Shown: positions 1 through 6,913, numbered from the stretch's first letter. The stretch: 7,093 bases of DNA from Methylophilales bacterium (GCA_013205275.1 JABMNG010000084.1:1-7093); one strand, 5' to 3'. Notes: generated by a model not told the origin, from the sequence alone. Numbers and translations are program-made.

Positions 1-471
1 ATTGCACTCCCAGATGCATCATTCATCGTAATGTTAGCTTTGGGATTTTTATTAAATAACATTAGGTGGTTTATCTTTGCGCTTCTCTTATCAGTTGGAA
101 TAGACCTCTACATGATACCAACTACTATTAACGAGCCATACAATTTAAATTTAGGGTATATAGGGCTAACACTCGCTTATGCCATTGCATGGTTTATTGG
201 GAAAAATTTTGCCAATACTCCAATTAGTAATTCATCAGCCATCAAATACAGCGGCCTTTATTTGTCTGCTACCTACCTAATCTCAACATTATCTTTCTAC
301 TATTTTTCAGGTTGGAATGTTGGTTCACAGAGCGTACTCTCATTTTTAGGGTCTCATATTAACGACTTTATGATTAGTAACATTTCTTATCTTATAATCT
401 TTATTATTGGGATTAAAGTTTATAGGTCTATGGCCAGAAATTCAGCCGCTCTAACCATTAAAAGTATTTAG
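1..471 (+). CDS. Integral membrane protein, 5' end outside the window (possible ECF S-component-like cobalamin transporter)
   Basis: The reading frame is open from base 1 (I-A-L-P-D-A-S-F...) and ends at TAG 469-471, so the visible 156 residues are the C-terminal part of a longer protein. The ATG at 31 lies inside a hydrophobic stretch and is probably not the true start. About five hydrophobic segments are visible, near residues 8-18, 22-39, 51-68, 84-104 and 127-141, joined by short polar loops; the tail contains K/R residues. The LPDAS motif followed by a membrane segment and the pattern RWF...GIDLYMI...LAYAIAWFIGK remind me of small proteobacterial membrane proteins annotated as cobalamin or ECF-type transporters. 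This is recall of a pattern, not a proven match. The visible part has no cysteine. Membrane location is well supported; the substrate is unknown. Confidence 0.6.
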   Translation: MALPDASFIVMLALGFLLNNIRWFIFALLLSVGIDLYMIPTTINEPYNLNLGYIGLTLAYAIAWFIGKNFANTPISNSSAIKYSGLYLSATYLISTLSFYYFSGWNVGSQSVLSFLGSHINDFMISNISYLIIFIIGIKVYRSMARNSAALTIKSI

Positions 472-500
472 TTTTAGTAAGTCATATAGAGTAATAAGTT

Positions 501-509
501 TGATATAAT
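501..509 (+). promoter_or_regulatory. Extended -10 promoter of tRNA-Phe
   Basis: TG-A-TATAAT at 501-509 is a perfect extended -10 element, with the hexamer at 504-509. No good -35 is visible at the usual distance (481-486 reads GTCATA). Transcription would start near 515-517, after a CGC-containing discriminator, leaving a leader of about 14 nt before the mature tRNA at 530. The same promoter probably also serves the protein genes after the tRNA. Confidence 0.6.
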
Positions 510-529
510 TTCGCACTTAAAGTTTTGAT

Positions 530-605
530 GGCCGGATAGCTCAGTCGGTAGAGCAGTGGATTGAAAATCCTCGTGTCGACAGTTCGATTCTGTCTCCGGC
601 CACCA
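530..605 (+). tRNA. tRNA-Phe (GAA)
   Basis: A 76-nt cloverleaf with an encoded CCA at 603-605. The acceptor stem GGCCGGA (530-536) pairs fully with TCCGGCC (595-601), and the discriminator is A602. The D arm is GCTC/GAGC and the T arm is GACAG-TTCGATT-CTGTC. The anticodon GAA is at 563-565 in the loop TTGAAAA, typical of bacterial tRNA-Phe. The anticodon stem GTGGA/TCCTC has one U-U mismatch (positions 28 and 42), where the E. coli tRNA-Phe has a G-C pair. No factor-independent terminator follows, and the next gene starts 19 nt downstream, so the tRNA is probably cut from a longer transcript. Confidence 0.97.
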
Positions 606-624
606 TCTTTTCCTAAATAAAATT

Positions 625-813
625 ATGTTCAATAAACATTTAAAAGAAGCTAACAAAAAATATTTGGGGCACTTTAGATTCGCTTTCATTGCAGGGTGGC
701 TTCTAATTTACGCAGGAATTACTTCAATCATTCATGCATTCATACCTAGTCTCTATCCATTTACTAGCTTAAAAATTATCAAAAAATTGATTCAAATGTC
801 GGGGAAGAGATGA
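625..813 (+). CDS. Small membrane protein, DUF6356-like
   Basis: A 62-residue protein of unknown function. It has a polar, basic N terminus (MFNKHLKEANKKY), a central hydrophobic stretch at about residues 18-43 that could form one long or two short membrane passes, and a basic tail. The pattern HLKEA..Y..HF.FAF...G..L...G....HA..P...P.TS matches what I recall of the DUF6356 family, whose members are short membrane proteins found in several proteobacterial groups. Conserved-looking positions are H16-F17, H37 and P41. The ATG at 625 lies 19 nt after the CCA end of tRNA-Phe and has no recognisable Shine-Dalgarno sequence. The stop at 811-813 is 15 bp before the ROK kinase gene. Location in the inner membrane is inferred from hydrophobicity. 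Confidence 0.75.
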   Translation: MFNKHLKEANKKYLGHFRFAFIAGWLLIYAGITSIIHAFIPSLYPFTSLKIIKKLIQMSGKR

Positions 814-828
814 AAAAATCTTTCTTAA

Positions 829-1713
829 ATGGCCTATAAAATTGGAATTGATATAGGTGGCACAAAAATTGAATCGGCAGTACTTGATTCACAAAATAAT
901 ATTTTATTTAGAGAAAGAGTTTCTACCGAAAGTCATTTCGGGTCTGACCATATTCTAAATCAAATCAGCATTATCTATAATATGGCAGCTGACTCAATAA
1001 ATAGAGAAATACATACTTTGGGTGTTGGTACGCCTGGGTCCATTTCAAAAAAAACAAATTTTTTACAAAATTCTAATACACAATGCCTTAACGGATTACC
1101 TCTAAAATTAATTTTAGAGGAAAGATTTAATAAGTCCCTGGTAATTGAAAATGATGCAAATTGTTTTACATTGGCTGAGGCAATTCTTGGTGCTGGAAAA
1201 AAATATGAATTTGTTTTTGGTGTCATTATGGGTACAGGCTGCGGTGGCGGATTTGTTATGGATAAAAAATTGAGACCGGGACCTCAGCATTTATCTGGGG
1301 AATGGGGGCATTCTATTATTAATCCTGACGGTCCTAATTGTTATTGTGGGAAAAGGGGCTGTATTGAAACATATATTTCTGGAGGAGGTCTTGAGAGAAT
1401 AATTAAGGATAATTTGAACCTTGAAATATCAGCTTCTGATTTTCTAAATAAAGACCAGCATAACAAAGAAGAGCAAGCCATTCTCAATAATTTTTATAAA
1501 AATTTTGGGGTAGCTCTCTCCAATATAGTAAACATTATTGATCCTGATGTTATTGTTCTTGGCGGCGGTCTATCAAATCACTCCGCCCTTTACAATATTG
1601 GTTTAGATCGTGTTTATGATAATATATTTTGCGACGACCCTAATATCCCTATTCTTAAGAATAACTTAGGAGACTCATCTGGAGTGGTTGGTGCAGCGTT
1701 AATTGGAATATAA
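829..1713 (+). CDS. ROK-family sugar kinase, fructokinase (Mak)-like
   Basis: A 294-residue cytoplasmic ATP-dependent sugar kinase. The N-terminal phosphate-binding motif DIGGTK is at 8-13 and GVGTPGS at 65-71. The catalytic aspartate is D109 in ENDAN, and MGTGCGGG is at 134-141. The ROK zinc site is complete: H161 in GEWGH plus C171, C173 and C178 in CYCGKRGCIE. DPDVIVLGGG (238-247) and GDSSGVVGAA (281-290) close the fold. The zinc-site segment, the DPDVIVLGGG block and the C-terminal GDSSG block resemble E. coli Mak (fructo/mannokinase, about 300 residues) more than glucokinase or the NagC-type repressors. It has no N-terminal DNA-binding domain, so it is an enzyme and not a regulator. Likely product: fructose 6-phosphate or a related hexose phosphate; N-acetylglucosamine kinase is the main alternative. 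ATG 829 starts directly before the phosphate-binding motif. It sits 15 bp after DUF6356 and 8 bp before the MAPEG gene. Confidence 0.92.
   Translation: MAYKIGIDIGGTKIESAVLDSQNNILFRERVSTESHFGSDHILNQISIIYNMAADSINREIHTLGVGTPGSISKKTNFLQNSNTQCLNGLPLKLILEERFNKSLVIENDANCFTLAEAILGAGKKYEFVFGVIMGTGCGGGFVMDKKLRPGPQHLSGEWGHSIINPDGPNCYCGKRGCIETYISGGGLERIIKDNLNLEISASDFLNKDQHNKEEQAILNNFYKNFGVALSNIVNIIDPDVIVLGGGLSNHSALYNIGLDRVYDNIFCDDPNIPILKNNLGDSSGVVGAALIGI
1099..1120. repeat. Perfect 22-bp palindrome inside the ROK kinase gene
   Basis: The half-site CCTCTAAAAT (1099-1108), the centre TA, and the exact reverse complement ATTTTAGAGG (1111-1120) form an uninterrupted palindrome. It encodes kinase residues P91 to E98 plus flanking bases. 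As RNA or single-stranded DNA it could form a hairpin; as duplex DNA it is a symmetric site that a dimeric protein could bind. No function is known from the sequence alone. Confidence 0.8.
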
Positions 1714-1721
1714 TATTTAAT

Positions 1722-2117
1722 ATGATTATGATTACTGCATTCTATGCTTCCGTCTTAGGCTTAATTTATATTAAGCTTTCAAAAAATATTATTCGCCTAC
1801 GCCAAAAGTATAAAGTGAGCTTGGGTCATAATAACCACCCAGATTTAGAGCAGGCTATCCGCACCCATGCTAATTTTTCTGAGTTTGTCCCTATCGGCCT
1901 AATTTTATTAGCTTGTCTTGAAATTAATAAAATTCACTTTATTGTAGTTTTTGCATTGGGTGGTTTATTTTTTGCTGGCAGAGTCCTCCACATAAAATCC
2001 TTTCTTCAAGATGACATTGATGTCCCCCTTAGGATAAAAGGCATGCAATTTACTTTTTGGTCCATTATTCTAATGTCAGGCATGAATCTTTTTTCAATCT
2101 TAGTTTCATTTATTTAA
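1722..2117 (+). CDS. MAPEG-family membrane protein
   Basis: A 131-residue integral membrane protein with about four hydrophobic segments (near residues 3-20, 54-67, 72-87 and 110-130). The MAPEG signature is clear: AIRTHANFSEFVP at 45-57 (R47, H49, N51, E54), followed by GRVLH at 86-90. MAPEG proteins include glutathione-dependent transferases and peroxidases; bacterial members resembling YecN or YecM-type small proteins mostly lack a defined substrate, so only family-level function is claimed. The start could be ATG 1722 or the in-frame ATG 1728 (M-I-M-I-T); the upstream AT-rich sequence has no clear Shine-Dalgarno to choose between them. It lies 8 bp after the kinase stop and is probably cotranscribed with it. 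No obvious terminator hairpin follows. Confidence 0.88.
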   Translation: MIMITAFYASVLGLIYIKLSKNIIRLRQKYKVSLGHNNHPDLEQAIRTHANFSEFVPIGLILLACLEINKIHFIVVFALGGLFFAGRVLHIKSFLQDDIDVPLRIKGMQFTFWSIILMSGMNLFSILVSFI

Positions 2118-2146
2118 TCTAAATCATTCTCATTTCTGAATTTTTT

Positions 2147-2163
2147 TAGATTTTATCTATAAT
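2147..2163 (+). promoter_or_regulatory. Promoter of the bacterioferritin-like/rhodanese/tusA unit, with a small overlapping inverted repeat
   Basis: A perfect TATAAT lies at 2158-2163, in the 75-bp gap after the MAPEG gene. The -35 region is poor (around 2134-2140, TTCTGAA), which often goes with activator control. A short inverted repeat, TAGAT-TTT-ATCTA at 2147-2159, overlaps the -10 and could be an operator or chance in AT-rich DNA. It does not match a Fur or IscR site that I can recognise. Confidence 0.5.
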
Positions 2164-2180
2164 AGAGTCCATATATTTAC

Positions 2181-2185
2181 AGGAG
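2181..2185 (+). promoter_or_regulatory. Ribosome binding site AGGAG deciding the start at 2193
   Basis: AGGAG with 7 nt to ATG 2193 is the clearest Shine-Dalgarno in the window. It excludes the closer ATG at 2188, which is only 2 nt away and runs into TGA after one more codon. Confidence 0.8.
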
Positions 2186-2192
2186 CTATGTT

Positions 2193-2642
2193 ATGAATGA
2201 CGATAAAAAAATAATTGCTGCGCTTAATAAAATTCTAGAATTGGAATTAGCTGGTGTGGTGCGTTACACCCATTACGCACTCATGGTCTATGGTTATAGT
2301 CGCATTCCAATTATCAGCTGGCTTAGGGCTCAAGCTACCGAATCCTTGGATCATGCCAATCAGGCAGGAGAGCTTATTACCAACCTAGGAGGGCATCCTT
2401 CTCTAGGCATTGGTCCTTTACTTGAGTCCCACAATCATGATATTGGCAATATACTGAGGGAATCATTAGAGCATGAAACTATTTCTCTTAACTGTTACAA
2501 GGATTTATTAGAGTTAGTCGAAGGTAATTCAGTAATGCTGGAAGAATATGCTCGCACCATGATTTACACTGAGGAGCTACATTTGGGAGAAGTAGACAAG
2601 ATGTTAAGAAATCCAGGGGATGTGGCTCCTTTTAAGAAATAA
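2193..2642 (+). CDS. Bacterioferritin-like diiron (ferritin-like domain) protein
   Basis: A 149-residue four-helix-bundle protein of the ferritin-like superfamily, close in length to bacterioferritin (about 155-160). Candidate iron ligands in order are E18 (helix A), E50 and H54 (ATESLDH, helix B), E93 or E95 (LEHET, helix C), and E127 with H130 (EELH, helix D). E18, H54, E127 and H130 sit at the same numbering as in E. coli Bfr. Two departures stand out. Bfr has E51-x-x-H54, whereas here the acid is E50 (E-x-x-x-H). The haem-ligand Met52 of Bfr is Leu52 here, so this protein probably carries no Bfr-type haem. I recall a proteobacterial subfamily with the same ESLxHA pattern and the C-terminal EVDKMLR..GDV motif. 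Likely role: cytoplasmic iron oxidation and storage or peroxide protection; cage assembly is not shown. It is the first gene of a unit with rhodanese and tusA, 3 bp upstream of the former. Confidence 0.88.
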   Translation: MNDDKKIIAALNKILELELAGVVRYTHYALMVYGYSRIPIISWLRAQATESLDHANQAGELITNLGGHPSLGIGPLLESHNHDIGNILRESLEHETISLNCYKDLLELVEGNSVMLEEYARTMIYTEELHLGEVDKMLRNPGDVAPFKK

Positions 2643-2645
2643 TAT

Positions 2646-2963
2646 ATGTCTCTGAAAAATATAGAATCTACCCAATTAAATGGCTGGATTAATAATAAGA
2701 ATATTCTACTTATTGACGTTAGAAATACTGAAGAGGTATTACACGGCATTATTTCTGGGGCTGTTCATGTGCCTATATCAGCCATTCCAGAATGGCTTGA
2801 TAATCAAGATAAGGAAGCCTGTTATGTATTTTACTGTCACAGCGGAATTCGTTCTGCTAATGCAGCTTTGCTTGCGGAACAGATTGGCTTCTCTGATGTC
2901 TATAATTTGTCAGGTGGCGTCCTTGCCTGGCACCATGCAGGCTTTGAGTTTACAAAAAAATGA
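2646..2963 (+). CDS. Single-domain rhodanese-like sulfurtransferase
   Basis: A 105-residue single rhodanese domain, the length of GlpE-type proteins. Visible landmarks are LLIDVRNTEE (21-30), the active-site loop CHSGIRS at 64-70 with catalytic C64, and NLSGGVLAWHHAG at 87-99. A loop of this CxxGxR type carries a cysteine persulfide and transfers sulfane sulfur to acceptor thiols or cyanide. There is no signal peptide, so it is cytoplasmic. The ATG at 2646 follows the bacterioferritin-like stop by 3 bp with only weak upstream purines. The stop TGA at 2961-2963 overlaps the tusA start (ATGA), so the two are very likely translationally coupled. The direct pairing with TusA suggests that TusA is a physiological persulfide partner; that is inference from order and from known Rhd-TusA relays in sulfur metabolism. 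Confidence 0.93.
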   Translation: MSLKNIESTQLNGWINNKNILLIDVRNTEEVLHGIISGAVHVPISAIPEWLDNQDKEACYVFYCHSGIRSANAALLAEQIGFSDVYNLSGGVLAWHHAGFEFTKK

Positions 2964-3190
2964 TGGGTTATGATATTGAAGTTGATGCCATTGGTTTAAA
3001 ATGTCCTATGCCTATTCTTATATGCAAGAAGGGCCTCAACGGAATAGCACCTAATCAAATTTTAAAAATTTCTACCACTGATAAAAACTCTAAAAAAGAC
3101 TTCGAGGTGTTTTGTCGCCAGACAGGTCATGAATTAATTTCATTTGAAATTAATGATAATGTGACTTCGTTCTATATTCGAAAAGTTTAA
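2960..3190 (+). CDS. tusA: TusA-family sulfur carrier protein
   Basis: A 76-residue protein of the TusA/SirA family (E. coli TusA is 81). The defining CPMP motif is at 15-18, with C15 as the persulfide-bearing cysteine. The second typical block, [19 protein letters not shown] (41-59), matches the family pattern in which a D-x-x-S-x-x-D-F stretch precedes the F-C-x-x-x-G-H segment. TusA passes sulfur from IscS or a rhodanese to TusBCD/TusE for 2-thiouridine in tRNA, or to molybdenum-cofactor and sulfur-oxidation proteins. No TusBCDE or DsrE gene is visible here, so the end acceptor is unknown. Two adjacent ATGs (2960 and 2963) are possible starts; 2960 gives an ATGA overlap with the rhodanese stop and 2963 a one-base overlap. 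The stop TAA at 3188-3190 overlaps the convergent valS stop. Confidence 0.93.
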   Translation: MMGYDIEVDAIGLKCPMPILICKKGLNGIAPNQILKISTTDKNSKKDFEVFCRQTGHELISFEINDNVTSFYIRKV

Positions 3191-5991
3191 TTTGCTATCT
3201 TAGCTAATTGGGCTAGAAATTTATCTCTGGATTGGCTAAAGCTTTCAAGACGTTCTTTTTCTTGAAGGATTACCTCTGGAGGGGCTTTTTCTACAAAATT
3301 TTCATTGCCTAATTTTGATTCTGCTTTTTTAATTTCACCATCAAGACGAGTAACTTCTTTTTGGAGCCTATTCTTTTCAGCCTCTTTATCAATCTCTATA
3401 TTTAGCATTAATTTATAGTCATCAATAATTGCTACCGGCGCATCCTTATTTGGTAATTCATCCATTAATTCAATGTCGGATAGTTTAGCAAGGCCCTTAA
3501 TATAAGGTACATATGTTTTGAGGATTGCTACGTCACCACTCATAGCTAAAGGTATTTTTTCTGCTGGGGAGATATTCATCTCGCCTCTCAAGCTTCTGCA
3601 TTGCTCAACCATATCCTTTAACGTTTGCATCCACTTAATTGACTCTTCATCTATTTTTTCCGGCTTGGCTTCTGGGTAAGGCTCCAGCATAATTGAATCC
3701 GCCCTCTTATTTGCCATTGGTCCTATAATTTGCCAAATCTCTTCTGTAATAAATGGCATTACTGGATGGCTCATTCTTAATATGAGCTCCAATACTGATA
3801 TTAGAGTTCTACGTGTGGCTCTTTTTTGAGCATCACTACCATTTTGTAATTGAACTTTAGCAAGCTCTAAATACCAATCACAGTATTCATCCCACGTGAA
3901 TTGATAAATTTCTTGGGCCAACAAATCAAATCTATATTCTGAAAAGTTCTTTTCAATATTAGACTCAGTTTTCTGCAGAATGCTGACAATCCATCTATCT
4001 GCTAATGAAAACTCCAGATAACCATCGACACATTCATTAAATCCGTTGTCTTGATTTTCACAATTCATCAAAACAAATCTTGTGGCGTTCCATAGCTTAT
4101 TGCAAAAATTTCGATAGCCATCACATCTCTGTAGGTCAAATTTGATATCTCTTCCAGGGCTTGCTAGGCTTGCAAAGGTAAATCTTAGGGCATCTGTCCC
4201 ATATGAAGAAATTCCATCAGGAAATTCTTTTTTGGTTTTTTTAATGATTGACTCTTCTTGCTTGGGATTCATTAGCCCGCTTGTTCTTTTTTTAATTAAA
4301 TCATCAAGTGAAATACCATCAATCAAATCTATCGGATCAAGTACATTTCCTTTTGATTTGCTCATTTTTTGACCTTCTGCATCCCGGATCAGCCCATGAA
4401 CATACACATGTTTAAAAGGAATTTTCTGCGTTATATGCTTGGTCAGCATAACCATCCTAGCCACCCAAAAGAATATAATATCGAAGCCTGTAACCAACAC
4501 CGAGGATGGTAGATATAAATCAAGGGCAGGATTACTTTTTTCTGGATAATCCGGCGTCCAGTCTAATGTTGAGAATGGCCACAAAGCTGATGAAAACCAA
4601 GTATCTAATACATCTTCATCTCTTACCAATTCTCCTTTGTACCCATCTTTTTCAGCTAACTCTCTAGCTTCTTCGTAGAAATGAGCAACATAGACCTCTT
4701 TGTCTGATCCGTACCATGCAGGAATTTGATGCCCCCACCATAACTGTCTCGAAATACACCAATCTTGAATATTATTTAGCCATTGATTGTATGTATTAAC
4801 CCAGTTGTCTGGATAAAATTTAATCTCACCGCTTTTAACTACCTCTAATGCTTTTTCAGCAATACTTTTCTTATCGCTGGTTGGCTTTGTCATTGCTACG
4901 TACCATTGGTCTGTCAGCATTGGCTCAATCACAGCACCAGTTCTATCGCCTCTTGGAATTTTTAATGTATGATTTTCAACCTTATGAAGAAAGTCTTGTT
5001 CCTTCAAATCATTAACAATCTTTTTCCTCGCCTCAAATCTTTCTAATCCTTGATATAGGTCGGTGCCATTTTCATTAATATAGCCACTGAGCGTCATAAT
5101 ATTAATTAATGGGAGTTGGTGTCTTTGCCCTACAGCATAATCATTAAAGTCGTGTGCGGGAGTGACTTTCACAACACCTGTTCCAAATTCTGGATCAACA
5201 TAATCATCAGCAATAATTGGAATTTTTCGGTTAATTAATGGAATAAAGGCATGTTGACCTATGTATTCTTTATACCTTACGTCTTCCGGGTGAACCATTA
5301 AAGCTGAATCGCCTAACATGGTCTCAGGCCTTGTGGTTGCAACAGTTAAAAAATTCTTACCGCCTTCCAAGGGATAATTAATATGCCATAAAAATCCAGG
5401 TTCATCTTCTTGAATAACTTCCAGATCTGAGACTGCCGTCTGTAAGGTTACATCCCAATTAACTAATCTTTTACCCCTATAAATTAACCCTTCTCGATAC
5501 AGCTTAACAAATACCTCTGTGACTGTTTTAGACAGGCCATCGTCCATGGTAAATCTTTCTCTTGACCAGTCTGGAGACGTACCTAGCCGCCTCATTTGTT
5601 GGGTAATAGTTCCGCCTGAATAAGATTTCCAATCCCAAACTTTCTCAATAAATTTTTCGCGTCCCAGGTCATGTCTGGATATACCCTGCTTATCCAGCTG
5701 CCTTTCAACAACAATTTGTGTGGCTATACCGGCGTGGTCTGTCCCTGGCTGCCACAAGGTGTTGTCCCCTTTCATGCGATGATAGCGAGTTAATGCATCC
5801 ATTAGCGTCTGGTTAAACCCGTGGCCCATATGCAGGGTCCCTGTTACATTTGGAGGGGGAAGGAGAATAGAAAAAGAATTTGGATTATTCGAGTCCTCTC
5901 CTATTTTGTAGTAGCCTTTAGACTCCCAAAATTCATACCACTTTTTTTCAATATCGGTTGGATTAAAGGATTTTGATAGTTCTTTTTTCAT
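3187..5991 (-). CDS. valS: Valyl-tRNA synthetase
   Basis: A complete 934-residue class Ia synthetase that charges tRNA-Val, near the usual proteobacterial length (about 920-950; E. coli 951). Landmarks in order are the HIGH-type signature [13 protein letters not shown] (45-57), [13 protein letters not shown] (80-92), the CP1 editing domain with [11 protein letters not shown] (218-228) and TPAHDFND (277-284), the tail of CP1 with [16 protein letters not shown] (411-426), [13 protein letters not shown] (463-475), the KMSKS loop (542-546), the anticodon-binding helical domain (about 660-830), and a C-terminal coiled coil rich in K and E (about 866-930). All key motifs are intact and no frameshift is seen. 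The start codon lies at 5989-5991 with no strong Shine-Dalgarno. It follows moeB by 62 bp on the same strand, not the pepA-holC-valS order known in many proteobacteria. The stop (3187-3189) overlaps the convergent tusA stop. Confidence 0.99.
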   Translation of the reverse strand: MKKELSKSFNPTDIEKKWYEFWESKGYYKIGEDSNNPNSFSILLPPPNVTGTLHMGHGFNQTLMDALTRYHRMKGDNTLWQPGTDHAGIATQIVVERQLDKQGISRHDLGREKFIEKVWDWKSYSGGTITQQMRRLGTSPDWSRERFTMDDGLSKTVTEVFVKLYREGLIYRGKRLVNWDVTLQTAVSDLEVIQEDEPGFLWHINYPLEGGKNFLTVATTRPETMLGDSALMVHPEDVRYKEYIGQHAFIPLINRKIPIIADDYVDPEFGTGVVKVTPAHDFNDYAVGQRHQLPLINIMTLSGYINENGTDLYQGLERFEARKKIVNDLKEQDFLHKVENHTLKIPRGDRTGAVIEPMLTDQWYVAMTKPTSDKKSIAEKALEVVKSGEIKFYPDNWVNTYNQWLNNIQDWCISRQLWWGHQIPAWYGSDKEVYVAHFYEEARELAEKDGYKGELVRDEDVLDTWFSSALWPFSTLDWTPDYPEKSNPALDLYLPSSVLVTGFDIIFFWVARMVMLTKHITQKIPFKHVYVHGLIRDAEGQKMSKSKGNVLDPIDLIDGISLDDLIKKRTSGLMNPKQEESIIKKTKKEFPDGISSYGTDALRFTFASLASPGRDIKFDLQRCDGYRNFCNKLWNATRFVLMNCENQDNGFNECVDGYLEFSLADRWIVSILQKTESNIEKNFSEYRFDLLAQEIYQFTWDEYCDWYLELAKVQLQNGSDAQKRATRRTLISVLELILRMSHPVMPFITEEIWQIIGPMANKRADSIMLEPYPEAKPEKIDEESIKWMQTLKDMVEQCRSLRGEMNISPAEKIPLAMSGDVAILKTYVPYIKGLAKLSDIELMDELPNKDAPVAIIDDYKLMLNIEIDKEAEKNRLQKEVTRLDGEIKKAESKLGNENFVEKAPPEVILQEKERLESFSQSRDKFLAQLAKIAN

Positions 5992-6016
5992 TTATGTCGA
6001 TTTTAAGTGTTATTTA

Positions 6017-6025
6017 ATTTTATCA
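6017..6025 (-). promoter_or_regulatory. Candidate extended -10 promoter for valS
   Basis: Read on the minus strand, TG-A-TAAAAT occupies 6025 to 6017, in the 62-bp gap between moeB and valS. It matches the extended -10 pattern with one mismatch in the hexamer. No convincing -35 is seen. It would give a leader of about 19 nt before the valS ATG. Readthrough from moeB is the alternative. Confidence 0.35.
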
Positions 6026-6053
6026 CGCACTGTGCTGAGATACGCTAAATCTA

Positions 6054-6800
6054 CTAATTTGAGCAAACCTTACATTGTGGATCTTTCAATATTTTTAATG
6101 ACTTCCAATTCATTTCCTTCGCCTCTAAAATAAGAAGTCTGCCTACCAATGGCTTTCCTATCTCTAGGATTAGCTTCATGGCTTCTGCCGCCTGTGTCGA
6201 CCCAATAATACCAACTAAAGGTGAAAATACGCCATGATCAGAACATCTTAATTCTTTATCTTCTCCCGAGTCTGGAAATAAGCACTGATAACATGGGCTG
6301 TCATTCTTTCTAAAATCAAAAACGCTTACTTGCCCATCAAATTGAATAGCAGCACCCGACACTAAAGGTTTTTTTAAATTGAAAGCAATATTATTTAGAG
6401 AATATCGTGTCAAAAAGTTATCTGAACAGTCAATAATAAGGTCTGCCTCCTTTGCTAGGCTCTCCATTGACTTAATATCTAGCTTTTTTTCTATTGCAAC
6501 AATTTTAATCTCAGAATTAATAAGATTAAGTGTAGATTTTGCAGATAATGCCTTATTAATACCAAGTGATTTATCCGTATGTAGAATTTGTCTTTGAAGA
6601 TTACTTAAGTCAACATTATCAAAATCACATATAGTTATGTTCCCTATGCCAGAAGCTGCAAGATATATTGATGCCGCAGAACCTAAACCACCCGCTCCAA
6701 CTATCAGAACGTGGCTATTTATCAGCTTAAGCTGGCCTTCATAATCTATTTCGGGCAATAAAATATGTCGGCTGTATCGTATTAATTGATTGTCACGCAT
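6054..6800 (-). CDS. moeB: Molybdopterin-synthase adenylyltransferase MoeB (ThiF/MoeB/HesA family)
   Basis: A 248-residue E1-like adenylyltransferase, almost the same length as E. coli MoeB (249). It activates the C-terminal Gly-Gly of a small sulfur carrier (MoaD, or ThiS for ThiF) with ATP. Landmarks are RYSR at 8-11 (arginine finger region), the nucleotide loop GAGGLG 35-40, DFDNVDLSNLQRQ 59-71, K83, DCSDN 124-128 with the metal-binding D127, SGAAI..DGQ 148-157, zinc ligands CxxC C170/C173 and CxxC C243/C246, and C186 at the usual cysteine position. The overall pattern follows MoeB more closely than ThiF, but these are hard to separate without phylogeny. There is no C-terminal rhodanese domain, unlike MoeBR/MOCS3-type fusions. 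No moaD, moaE or thiS lies in the window. ATG 6798-6800 has an upstream GAGA purine stretch. It may be cotranscribed with valS. Confidence 0.88.
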   Translation of the reverse strand: MRDNQLIRYSRHILLPEIDYEGQLKLINSHVLIVGAGGLGSAASIYLAASGIGNITICDFDNVDLSNLQRQILHTDKSLGINKALSAKSTLNLINSEIKIVAIEKKLDIKSMESLAKEADLIIDCSDNFLTRYSLNNIAFNLKKPLVSGAAIQFDGQVSVFDFRKNDSPCYQCLFPDSGEDKELRCSDHGVFSPLVGIIGSTQAAEAMKLILEIGKPLVGRLLILEAKEMNWKSLKILKDPQCKVCSN

Positions 6801-6913
6801 TTCAATCTCTTTATTATAATTAATTAAAAATTGTCTGTTGATATGGCTAAATTATAGATTAATAGAGCCTGTTTATTTGAATATAAAAAAGGTGATTAGT
6901 AAATATGAATAAA

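Noticed and set aside
474..689. 71-residue minus-strand open frame containing WPETESNCRHEDFQSTALPTELSGH-like sequence
   Set aside because: It is the translated antisense of the tRNA-Phe gene, a well-known false protein; the frame covers the tRNA and part of the next gene.
975..1226. Minus-strand open frame within the ROK kinase gene
   Set aside because: Antisense to conserved kinase motifs, with no ribosome binding site or family pattern.
2680..2973. 97-residue plus-strand open frame overlapping the rhodanese gene
   Set aside because: It lies in another frame of the rhodanese gene, which has a full family signature; the overlapping product has no recognisable motif.
4142..4372. Plus-strand open frame inside valS
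   Set aside because: Antisense to the conserved KMSKS-region coding sequence; no independent signal.
6379..6597. Plus-strand open frame inside moeB
   Set aside because: Antisense to a conserved adenylyltransferase coding sequence; no ribosome binding site or motif.
6813..6841. Minus-strand TATAAT (6818-6813) with TCAACA 17 bp upstream as a moeB promoter
   Set aside because: It would start transcription only about 6 nt before the moeB ATG, cutting off the purine-rich ribosome binding stretch; in such AT-rich DNA a chance match is likely. The moeB promoter is left unassigned.
6885..6890. Run of six T on the minus strand downstream of tRNA-His as a terminator
   Set aside because: No stable inverted repeat lies directly before it.
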